A DNA stretch of 64,000 bases from assembly GCA_016219965.1 (NCBI GenBank), contig JACRJM010000015.1, positions 1-64,000 of the forward strand, written 5' to 3'. The notes under the pieces are model-generated. The model was not told the DNA's origin, searched no databases, and saw only the letters and a list, made by a program, of their open reading frames with translations. The position numbers and the translations under genes are program-made. The stretch is from Candidatus Schekmanbacteria bacterium. GTDB taxonomy: Bacteria; Schekmanbacteria; GWA2-38-11; J061. Shown here in pieces: positions 16,972 to 25,566 of the stretch (position 1 is its first letter; each line of letters starts with the position of its first letter).

Positions 16972-19900
16972 ATGAATAAATGGAGATTGGGCTTTAAACT
17001 AGCTGCCATATTCTTCTGTCTGGTTTTTATGGTCGGACTATACGGATGTGGAGGAGGGGGCAGCAGCGGTGGAGATTCAGGAAAGCCGTCAGCATCAAAG
17101 AGTTCAAAAGCAAGTCCTGCAGAAAAAAAACCTTATGCATCATTTAAAGGAAGTGTAGACATCGAAAAGGGTACGATTACTTTCACTTATAATGATGGGA
17201 AGTCAAAGTCAAATCGTCGTGCTGCCAGAAAACAGTATTATGATTACTATCCTGATGTTAATAATCAGGCAAAACTCACAAGCACTGGACTGTCATGGGA
17301 TGGTACAAATAAAATATTGACAGGCAATATTACTATTACAAACAACACCAGTGACACTTTTTATGCAACCCATGTAGTTATAACATCTATTACAGGCGGT
17401 GCATCAGTTTTAAACGAAAATGGTTATGACCCTGATGGTTATGCTTTTTTTAACCATGCCCCTAATGGCGAGAAAATAACACCAGCTGCTACCGGTTCAG
17501 CGGTAACATGGAAATTTTCTGATCCTGCATCAGTTAGTTTCAATTTTACGGGAAATGTTTATGCAGACAACTGGCATCAGATAGCAGGTCCGGGTGTAAG
17601 TTTTGGCTGGGACAATGCAACAGCAGAAGATGCAACGGATACAGTGGACAACTTTTTCTTTAACAGTGTTGAGGGTTATAACGGCAAGGTTTACGGTGTA
17701 ATAGGTAAGATGGACCGTCCAAACCGAGATGATTCAAGCAATACCCGCACCGGTGGAGAGGTTTGGGAATATGACCCTACATTAACCAGTTTTACGCAGG
17801 TAAACAGCGACGGGTGGGCCAATCTTGGAACAGATGCTTATGGTGTTTTGAACACTATGTTTAACAACTGGGGCGGTGCCACAACTACTTATAACGGTAA
17901 TCTCTATGTGACCGGCGGCAAGCATAACTTCCTCGGTGGACTTGAGGACAGGATGAATGACGGAGGTGACCTTTTCAGATATAACGGAAGTTCATGGACA
18001 AAGGTATATACAAATACTGATGCCAATGCGTTATATAATGTTTTCAGTTTTGACGGTAGTATATTTGCAGGTACCATAGGAGCAGGTTACGGCAGGACAT
18101 GGCTTTCAAGCAACCAGGATGGAGACCTTGCATGGTCATCATCTGGTGATGCAGGCACATGGACACTTGTCATGACTGATGCTTTTAATGATGATGTTCC
18201 AACCCTTCCAGCTACTAATCCTGGCAAAAGAGTGGGTGGTGCGATTTTAGGCGGTGGAACAGTAACCTTGCCTAGTGGAGTACATGGTTATACAGGTAAA
18301 GGCGGTGGTACAGCTAAGCCCGGTGTTGTACTCTATATAGCGGATACAAAGATTGGCGGAGGCGGTGGGCGTCTTGAAAGCGACTGGACCTGTGCCAATG
18401 ATTTTACATCTGATGATGCATCATACATAATGGGGGCAGTAACGCAGCCGTGGAATGCAGGAAGCGCAGAGTATTCTGTTAACGTAAACGGGACGACCCT
18501 TACACCACATGCCCATGCCCATCATTTTGCGACAATAACTCAGGGATCGAATGAATTTGTCAATGTCACTGTAATTGACAATACTACGACTAAGCTTATT
18601 ATAGGACTCCACGCAGGAGGATTCACACCTGCATCAGGCAATACCATAAGACTTACAACCGGCAACAATGAGCGCGGCTGGGGCGAGACAGGAAATGCCA
18701 CAAGTTCGCAGCTCGCTACGTTCACTCCGTCAAGTGAAGGTTCAGCCGGAACACAGGAGCAGATATGGCTATTGTCATCAAACCTGCCGCAGGGTGTAGG
18801 ACCATACATCAATGCAGGCGGCGAGTTGTTTACAGTGAAAAATGTGCAATCTAATAATAGAACAAATGACAGTGACTGGATAAGAAGGATGGATAGTTTC
18901 AGCATTACAAGTGAATTTGGATATGCGACACCATCAACATCAGGCGGTGCTAACAAGGGTGGGACTGTAGTATCACCTGTTCCTATCTATGCAGGTTTTG
19001 ACGCAGGCATAGACCCAGGCAGCCCAAATGACGTATATGGTAGAAGCGAATTTACACTATTCCCGGGAAATCATCAGGGATGGCTATATGTGACAGTCCA
19101 GCCGTTCCAGAGAGTTAACGGGGGCTGCCGTATGTATAAGACAGCAGACGGTGTGAACTGGATAACAGTTACAACAGATGGTTTTGGCGACAACGAGCTG
19201 GTCATAAAGAATTATGCATCCGTAGGCGGGAAGCTTTATGGAGGCGGCGGCAGGCTTGCAAGCAATGATGCGCTTTGTATAAAGAGTCAGTTGGCTGGAC
19301 AGTATATATCAAGCGGCAATATAACACCGAGCGATACCACTTTCATACAGCCCGCTGGTGCATTCCCTACTCCTTCAGCAGAGTATCCTACATCTGGCGC
19401 CCTGTTGCTTCAGGCAAGGACTCCTCTCGGTGAACCGGTTCTGCAGAGTTACATTTATTCTGAGAAGGTGACCTATACTTCTAACAGGATATCAACAGCG
19501 GCAACCCTTACGAATGCGCTTTCAGCAAACAATGGATACCTTGGAAGGACTTTGTGGGCTACAGACACGACATTGGTTCTAAGCAACATACCCGGAAACC
19601 TTGGGCTTGATACAAGCAAGGGAGGAGTTTGCATAGAAAGTGAAGTAATTACATATGACGGTGTTTCAGGGAGCACTCTTGGAACTCTTACGCGAAGCGG
19701 CACTGTTGTACATCCTGATTATTCAGGCGTCGGCAACCATAACAAGGGAGCGCCGGTATTCAGGACAACAAGGATAGGCACAACTGAAGCAGGACGTAAC
19801 GACGGGATTGCCGGAGTTCCATACAGTATCGTACTGGGTGGTACTGTTGCAAATATTCCTTCTAAGAAAAACGATAACCTGTCTAACATATTGATTGACA

Positions 19901-20160
19901 ATGAAGAGATTAAATTCACGCAGAGAACCACTACAGCGGGTGTGGTTACATGGGATGCAACAGGAGTGCAGATAAGGACCCCAGTACGCGGTTTTGACAG
20001 TACAAGAACGACTGCGCATTCTGCTAGTACCGCAGTTTATCTACCCGGTTTTGACGGGGTTACAAGAGGAGTTCTTGGTACTACTGCAACCAAGTGGGAT
20101 TCCGGTGAAGACGGAGTTCTCATATCTCTTCCGCCAGTTGAATTGTGGGTAACAGATTGA
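16972..20160 (+). CDS. Large secreted lipoprotein of unknown function (copy A)
   Basis: 1062 aa. A hydrophobic signal ends in the lipobox LYGC at about residues 24-27, then a Gly/Ser linker, so it is predicted to be lipidated and exported. AAGGAG precedes the ATG. No catalytic motif is recognised. Residues of about 215-420 contain kelch-like stretches (YNGNLYVTGGKH, FDGSIFAGTIGAGYGRTW) suggesting beta-propeller blades; later parts are Gly/Thr/Ser-rich and beta-predicted. It is closely related along its whole length to the protein at 22282. The position after the leader peptide and under the same sigma-54 promoter suggests a joint role at the cell surface; what it binds is unknown. Confidence 0.75.
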   Translation: MNKWRLGFKLAAIFFCLVFMVGLYGCGGGGSSGGDSGKPSASKSSKASPAEKKPYASFKGSVDIEKGTITFTYNDGKSKSNRRAARKQYYDYYPDVNNQAKLTSTGLSWDGTNKILTGNITITNNTSDTFYATHVVITSITGGASVLNENGYDPDGYAFFNHAPNGEKITPAATGSAVTWKFSDPASVSFNFTGNVYADNWHQIAGPGVSFGWDNATAEDATDTVDNFFFNSVEGYNGKVYGVIGKMDRPNRDDSSNTRTGGEVWEYDPTLTSFTQVNSDGWANLGTDAYGVLNTMFNNWGGATTTYNGNLYVTGGKHNFLGGLEDRMNDGGDLFRYNGSSWTKVYTNTDANALYNVFSFDGSIFAGTIGAGYGRTWLSSNQDGDLAWSSSGDAGTWTLVMTDAFNDDVPTLPATNPGKRVGGAILGGGTVTLPSGVHGYTGKGGGTAKPGVVLYIADTKIGGGGGRLESDWTCANDFTSDDASYIMGAVTQPWNAGSAEYSVNVNGTTLTPHAHAHHFATITQGSNEFVNVTVIDNTTTKLIIGLHAGGFTPASGNTIRLTTGNNERGWGETGNATSSQLATFTPSSEGSAGTQEQIWLLSSNLPQGVGPYINAGGELFTVKNVQSNNRTNDSDWIRRMDSFSITSEFGYATPSTSGGANKGGTVVSPVPIYAGFDAGIDPGSPNDVYGRSEFTLFPGNHQGWLYVTVQPFQRVNGGCRMYKTADGVNWITVTTDGFGDNELVIKNYASVGGKLYGGGGRLASNDALCIKSQLAGQYISSGNITPSDTTFIQPAGAFPTPSAEYPTSGALLLQARTPLGEPVLQSYIYSEKVTYTSNRISTAATLTNALSANNGYLGRTLWATDTTLVLSNIPGNLGLDTSKGGVCIESEVITYDGVSGSTLGTLTRSGTVVHPDYSGVGNHNKGAPVFRTTRIGTTEAGRNDGIAGVPYSIVLGGTVANIPSKKNDNLSNILIDNEEIKFTQRTTTAGVVTWDATGVQIRTPVRGFDSTRTTAHSASTAVYLPGFDGVTRGVLGTTATKWDSGEDGVLISLPPVELWVTD

Positions 20161-20200
20161 TGTAGAAATAAAGAATATAAAGATTGATAAAATATCCATT

Positions 20201-20239
20201 CCCCCGGCAAACAGAGCTTTGCCGGGGGATTTTAATTTC
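20201..20239 (+). terminator. Rho-independent terminator
   Basis: A perfect 11-bp GC-rich stem (CCCCCGGCAAA / TTTGCCGGGGG) with a 6-nt loop, followed by a T-rich tail, lies 40 bp after the lipoprotein stop. It would close the peptide-lipoprotein transcript. Confidence 0.85.
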
Positions 20240-20415
20240 TATTGACAAAATATTATACTTGTGAAAACCCTATTCACAGTTACAAAAACCTTTTTTAATA
20301 ACTTCTAATGCAAATGACATTATTGGCTTATTTAAAAACTGTCTTCAAACTAACCGTATTCCATAAAACTTACAGTAGAACTAATCGTGCATCTATAATA
20401 TCTTAGGAGGATACT

Positions 20416-22224
20416 ATGAGCTTAAGAACAAAAGAAGCGGGGAAGAAAAGATATTACAACATTGTTTTTTTTGTCACCCTATTTATGCTAGCTTTTACTG
20501 TTGCTTCCTATGCTGATTTTTCTAAAGCAACTATATTACTAGATTCAGCAGTGACATCTGATGTGGGAAATAAGGCAACTGCAGCTGATTTTGATAATGA
20601 TGGTAATGATGAGATTTTTATTGCTAATAACGGTCAGGACAGACTTTTAAAATATAATGCAGACACACAAGAATTTGATAGTCTTCCTTTACCGATTGAT
20701 TCAGATGACAGCAAGGGGATCGCTGTAGGATATATAGATGGAGACACTTATCTTGATATTATAGTTGCAAATTTCGAAGGACAAAGCAGGGTTCTTATCA
20801 ATGATGGAGATGGCACATTTACTGATGAAACAAGCACATGGCTTCCTTCAGAGACTATGGCAGCAGTAAGTGCATCTTTAGGAGACATTGACAATGATGG
20901 TGACCTTGACCTTGTAATAGGGTTAGCACGTCCAAGTTTTGAAAATAGTGAAAGCGTAGATACTATAAAGGTTTATATTAATAATGGTTCAGCGTTTACT
21001 GATGCAACATCAACATGGATTCCTTCTCCGTCCGCCAATTGGGTAGAGAAAGTAATTCTTGAGGATTTAAACAATGACAGCAAAGCTGATCTTTTAGTCT
21101 TTGTAGGTCTTAATAATCCAAATTATCTTTATATGAGCAGTGGTACGACCTTTACTGATGAAACTGCAACACGCTTTCCTACTGTAATAACTTCTACTAA
21201 CACAGTGACCTCAGCGGCAATAGGAGATCTTACCGGTGATGGAGCACCTGATATATATATTACTAAAGATGGCAATAACAAAAACATGATCTACATAAAT
21301 GATGGAAGCGGGACTTTCACAGATGAAACAATTACGCGACTTCCCGATGTATCGGACTATGGACAGGATGTCTCAATTTCAGATGTAAATGGTGATGGGA
21401 ATCTTGATATTGTTGTTGCAAATGGCGGAGAAGGTGGACTTAATCCAAATCCTCCTTATGAGTTTAATATATGTTATGCTGATGGACATAGTAATGCGGT
21501 ATATCTGAATAATGGCAGTGGAATTTTTACTGCTGCGTCAACTTCATTTTTCGAAGATACTGATAATCAGTATTCAACCGGTGTTGTTGCAGGTGAGTTT
21601 GGCGCTGCTGACACATCTTATATCCTTTTTACAAACGCATGTTCTGGCGGACCTGCATTATGGTCAAGCGGTTCCGTAGCGTCACCTACTCCTGCAATAT
21701 CAAGTTTTTCACCCGATACAATTGCTCCATATGCGGCACTCACTATTAGCGGGGAAAATTTTGGAGCTGACAAAGGCTCAGTTACATTTACAAGCACTAA
21801 TGTTACTGGAACAATAAGCGCAGCATCTACGGAAATCACATCATGGAGCGACACTGTTATAACTCTTACGGTTCCGTTCGGAGCCAATACCGGCGATGTG
21901 ACTGTTACAAGGCTGTCTGACAGCTCAGTAAGTGCCCCGGCAACTCTTACTATTTCTAATTTCAAGCCTAAAATAACAAAATCACCTAAAACAGGGAAAC
22001 GCGGAAAGTCCATTACAATTATAGGAAGTAACTTTGGAAACTCCAAGAAACCTTCTGGAGCTAAGGCTGGCTCTGTCACAATCGGAGGCAAGGCTGCAAC
22101 TATTAAAAGCTGGAGCAACAAGAAGATAGTGGCGGTTATAAATAAGAACGCCAAGAAGGGTAAGCAAAAGATTATACTTAAGACCCACTATGGAACTGTT
22201 AACAAAGCAATAACTGTCAAATAA
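20416..22224 (+). CDS. Secreted FG-GAP/VCBS-repeat protein with C-terminal IPT/TIG domains
   Basis: 602 aa. A signal peptide ends near ASYA (residue about 34). Residues 50-410 hold about seven FG-GAP/VCBS repeats with Ca-binding loops of the DxDxDG type (ADFDNDGNDEIFIANN, GDIDNDGDLDLVIG, SDVNGDGNLDIVVANG), as in integrin-alpha-like propellers. Two IPT/TIG Ig-like domains follow (ISSFSPDTIAPYAALTISGENFG and ITKSPKTGKRGKSITIIGSNFG), and the end is Lys-rich. A strong AGGAGG precedes the ATG. It is probably an extracellular, calcium-stabilised adhesion or binding protein. It sits between the two copies of the large lipoprotein, with its own upstream region after a terminator. Confidence 0.8.
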   Translation: MSLRTKEAGKKRYYNIVFFVTLFMLAFTVASYADFSKATILLDSAVTSDVGNKATAADFDNDGNDEIFIANNGQDRLLKYNADTQEFDSLPLPIDSDDSKGIAVGYIDGDTYLDIIVANFEGQSRVLINDGDGTFTDETSTWLPSETMAAVSASLGDIDNDGDLDLVIGLARPSFENSESVDTIKVYINNGSAFTDATSTWIPSPSANWVEKVILEDLNNDSKADLLVFVGLNNPNYLYMSSGTTFTDETATRFPTVITSTNTVTSAAIGDLTGDGAPDIYITKDGNNKNMIYINDGSGTFTDETITRLPDVSDYGQDVSISDVNGDGNLDIVVANGGEGGLNPNPPYEFNICYADGHSNAVYLNNGSGIFTAASTSFFEDTDNQYSTGVVAGEFGAADTSYILFTNACSGGPALWSSGSVASPTPAISSFSPDTIAPYAALTISGENFGADKGSVTFTSTNVTGTISAASTEITSWSDTVITLTVPFGANTGDVTVTRLSDSSVSAPATLTISNFKPKITKSPKTGKRGKSITIIGSNFGNSKKPSGAKAGSVTIGGKAATIKSWSNKKIVAVINKNAKKGKQKIILKTHYGTVNKAITVK

Positions 22225-22281
22225 ATGGGAAAAATCAATCTGGTAAATTGCTCTTAAATTAATTTTAGGGAGATCTATAAG

Positions 22282-25200
22282 ATGAAAAAGGTTAAAAAAA
22301 CTTATTTAAGCAATTGGGCAATTATATCAGCAATTATACTCTTTCTCTCTATCGGAGGTTGCGGTGGAAGCGGAGGCGGAGGGGGAAGTGATGGAGGCAG
22401 TAGTGGTGGAGCAAAATCATCTTCCAAAAAAATAGTTTCCGGTAAAAGGCCTTTACAAAGGGTATTGGTGCGCGTTGATGTAAGAAACGGAACTTCAACT
22501 TTTAAATATCTTGAAAATAGTGATAGCGGAAAAAGACGTTCAGCAAGGAAAGATTTGAAATCTGATAATAGTGTTACAATCAATTCGATTGATTCATGGG
22601 ATTCAGTCCAGAAAGTTTATACTTCAAAAGTTTCCCTTACTAACAATACATCCGGAAATCTTTATGGAACTATCGCGAGTATTGACAGTTTTACTGTTGG
22701 CGGGGTAGGGGTAATAAACGAATATGGTTATGATCATGCAGGTAAACCATTTTTCAATCATGCCCCGAACGGAGAATCTATTGCTGCCAGCGCTACGGGA
22801 AGTGAAATAGTCTGGAAATTTTCTGACCCTGAAGCAGATGATTTTTCTTATACAGCAAGCGTATATGCTGACAACTGGCATCAGATAGCAGGTCCGGGTA
22901 CAAGCTTTGGTTGGGATAATCTGACAGCAGAAGATGCAACGGATACAGTGGACAATTATTTCTTTACAAGTGTTGAGAACTATAATGGTAAGGTTTATGG
23001 CGTCATAGGCAAGATGGACCGTCCAAACCGTAATGAAACAAGCAATCCCCGTACCGGCGCAGAAATTTGGGAATACGATCCTACGTCAGGTGATTTTACA
23101 CAGGTTAACAGCGACGGGTGGCTGAATTTAGACTCAGATATTTACGATGTTGAGAATTGCATATTTAACAACTGGGGCGGTTCAACGACTGTTTATAATG
23201 GCAATCTTTATGTAACTGGAGGTAAACATTATTTCCTCGGTGGAGTTGAGGACAGGATGAATGGCGGCGCAGATCTTTTCAGGTATAACGGAAGTTCATG
23301 GACAAAAGTATATAATAATACAGATTGCAATGCCTTTTACAATGTTTTCAGTTTTGACGGCAGTATATTTGCAGGTTCCATTGGGGCAGGTTACGGCAGG
23401 ACATGGCTTTCAAGCAACCAGGATGCAGACCTTTCGTGGTCATCATCTGGTGATGCTGGTTCCTGGACACTTGTTATGACAGATGCCTTTAAAGACCTTG
23501 TTTCTCAAGCAGCTTCCGACAGTCCCAGCAGGTATGTCGGTGGTGCTATTTTGGGTGGTGGGGAAGTGACTCTTCTTGATGGTTCTGTTCATGGTTATAC
23601 GGGTAAAGGTGGCGGTTCATCCAAACCCGGTGTTGTACTCTATATAGCAGACACTAAAGTTGGTGGAGGCGGCGGTCGTCTTGAAAGCGACTGGACTCTT
23701 GCCAATGATTTTACATCTGATGACACGACATACACAATAGCTTCAGTAACACAGCCATGGCATGAGAACAGTGGAGAGTATTCTATTACCTTAAGTGGTG
23801 GTCCTGCACTTGCACCCCATCTGTATGCCCATCATTATGCACCTATAACGCAGGGAGCGACAGAATGGGTAAATGTAACTGTAATTGATAACACGGCAAC
23901 TCAGGTTATTGTGGGTATCCACGCCGGTGGATTTGTGCCTGCAATAGGTGATACTATCAGGCTTACCAGTGGTAGCAATGAACGTGGCTGGGGTGAGACA
24001 GGTAATGCCACAAGTTCCCAGTTATTTGTATTCTCTCCGTCAAGCGAAGGTTCAACCGGTACTCAGGAGCAGTTGTGGCTGTTGTCATCAAACTTACCGC
24101 AAGGTCTTGGACCATACATAAATGCAGGTGGCGAGTTGTTCTCAGTGAAAAGTGTGCAGTCGAATAATAGAACAAATGACAGTGACTGGATAAGGAGAAT
24201 GGATAGTTTTAGTATTACAAGTGAATATGGATACGCAACCCCATCGACAAAAGGCGGTGCCAACAAGGGTGGAAGTGTAACCTCTCCAGTTCCAGTTTAT
24301 GCAGGATTTGATGCAGGTATTGATCCAGGAAATCCAACTGATGTTTACGGGAGGGGTGAATTTACCTTATTTCCAGGAAATCACGATGGATGGCTTTATG
24401 TGACGGTCCAGCCGTTCCAGAGAGTAAACTCCGGCTGCCGTATATATAAGTCAGCAGACGGAGTAAACTGGATTACAGTTACAACGGATGGTTTTGGAGA
24501 CAATGAGTTGATTTTAAGAACATACACCTCTGTTGGAGGCAAGCTTTATGCTGGTGGAAGCAGACTTGCAAGCAATGATGCGATGTGTATAAAAAGTCAG
24601 TTGGATGGGCAGTGGATATCAAGCGGTAATATAACGCCGAGCGACACCACTTTCTTGCAGCCAGCAGGAGCATTTCCTACTCCTTCAATAGAGTATCCTT
24701 CATCAGGTACACTTTTACTTGAAGCAAGAACACCACTTGGCGAACCAGTTCTGCAGAGTTATATTTATTCCGAGAAAATGACCTATACTTCTAACAAGGT
24801 AGCAACAGGGGCAACCCTTACCACGGCTCTTTCCTCAAACAATGGATACCTTGGAAGGACTCTGTGGGCAACTGATACCACATTGGTTCTAAACGACATA
24901 CCAGGCAACCTTGGCCTTGACACAAGCAAGGGAGGAGTTTGCATAGAAAGTGAAGTAATTACATATGACGGTGTTTCAGGAAGCACACTTGGAACACTTA
25001 CACGGAGCGGTAGTGTGGTACAACCTGATTATTCAGGAGTTGGCAACCATAATAAGGGTGCACCTGTGTTCAGAACTACAAGAATTGGCGCGAATGAAGC
25101 ATCACGAAATGATGGAATTTCAGGTGTTCCATACAGTATTGCACTCGGTGGCACTGTTACAGGAATCCCTTCAAAGAAAAATGATAATCTGACTAACATA

Positions 25201-25473
25201 GTAATTGACAACGAAGAGATTAAATTCACGCAGAGAACCACTACAGCGGGTGTGACAACATGGGATACAACAGGAGTACAGATAAGAACCCCTGTACGAG
25301 GTTTTGACAGCACAAGAACGACTGCTCATTCCGCTGGTACAGCAATTTATTCCCCCGGTTTCAGCGGGGTTACAAGAGGAGTTCTGGGTACTACTGCAAC
25401 CAAGTGGGACTCAGCTGAAGACGGACTTCTTATATCAAGTCCGCCAGTTGAAATGTGGGTGACAGATTATTGA
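22282..25473 (+). CDS. Large secreted lipoprotein of unknown function (copy B)
   Basis: 1063 aa, a full-length paralogue of the protein at 16972. The signal sequence and first 150 residues differ most; the lipobox is IGGC, then a Gly/Ser-rich linker. From about residue 200 the two align almost without gaps and share blocks such as DNWHQIAGPG, GKMDRPNR, YGRTWLSSNQD and FTLFPGNH. Some DNA tracts of 39-50 bp are identical while others differ at many third positions, which hints at gene conversion. It is only 57 bp after the FG-GAP gene, so these two are probably co-transcribed. Unlike copy A it has no leader peptide and no sigma-54 site upstream. Confidence 0.75.
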   Translation: MKKVKKTYLSNWAIISAIILFLSIGGCGGSGGGGGSDGGSSGGAKSSSKKIVSGKRPLQRVLVRVDVRNGTSTFKYLENSDSGKRRSARKDLKSDNSVTINSIDSWDSVQKVYTSKVSLTNNTSGNLYGTIASIDSFTVGGVGVINEYGYDHAGKPFFNHAPNGESIAASATGSEIVWKFSDPEADDFSYTASVYADNWHQIAGPGTSFGWDNLTAEDATDTVDNYFFTSVENYNGKVYGVIGKMDRPNRNETSNPRTGAEIWEYDPTSGDFTQVNSDGWLNLDSDIYDVENCIFNNWGGSTTVYNGNLYVTGGKHYFLGGVEDRMNGGADLFRYNGSSWTKVYNNTDCNAFYNVFSFDGSIFAGSIGAGYGRTWLSSNQDADLSWSSSGDAGSWTLVMTDAFKDLVSQAASDSPSRYVGGAILGGGEVTLLDGSVHGYTGKGGGSSKPGVVLYIADTKVGGGGGRLESDWTLANDFTSDDTTYTIASVTQPWHENSGEYSITLSGGPALAPHLYAHHYAPITQGATEWVNVTVIDNTATQVIVGIHAGGFVPAIGDTIRLTSGSNERGWGETGNATSSQLFVFSPSSEGSTGTQEQLWLLSSNLPQGLGPYINAGGELFSVKSVQSNNRTNDSDWIRRMDSFSITSEYGYATPSTKGGANKGGSVTSPVPVYAGFDAGIDPGNPTDVYGRGEFTLFPGNHDGWLYVTVQPFQRVNSGCRIYKSADGVNWITVTTDGFGDNELILRTYTSVGGKLYAGGSRLASNDAMCIKSQLDGQWISSGNITPSDTTFLQPAGAFPTPSIEYPSSGTLLLEARTPLGEPVLQSYIYSEKMTYTSNKVATGATLTTALSSNNGYLGRTLWATDTTLVLNDIPGNLGLDTSKGGVCIESEVITYDGVSGSTLGTLTRSGSVVQPDYSGVGNHNKGAPVFRTTRIGANEASRNDGISGVPYSIALGGTVTGIPSKKNDNLTNIVIDNEEIKFTQRTTTAGVTTWDTTGVQIRTPVRGFDSTRTTAHSAGTAIYSPGFSGVTRGVLGTTATKWDSAEDGLLISSPPVEMWVTDY

Positions 25474-25504
25474 TAATTTATAGCATTTGAAAATTGAGTG
25501 AATG

Positions 25505-25542
25505 GATACCCCCTTCCTGATTTTAAAATGGATGGGGGTATC
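25505..25542 (+). terminator. Probable terminator after lipoprotein copy B
   Basis: GATACCCCC and GGGGGTATC form a perfect 9-bp stem around a 20-nt loop, followed by an AT-rich tail (ATATTTTA). The long loop lowers certainty. Confidence 0.5.
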
Positions 25543-25566
25543 ATATTTTAGGCTTAGCAAGGGATT

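Noticed and set aside
18540-18956. 138-codon open frame on the minus strand
   Set aside because: It lies inside the lipoprotein gene on the opposite strand, and a similar shadow occurs in copy B, as expected from the shared coding sequence.
21618-22154. 178-codon open frame on the minus strand
   Set aside because: It is antisense to the IPT/TIG domains of the FG-GAP protein, has no ribosome-binding site and resembles no protein family; it is a by-product of biased codon use.
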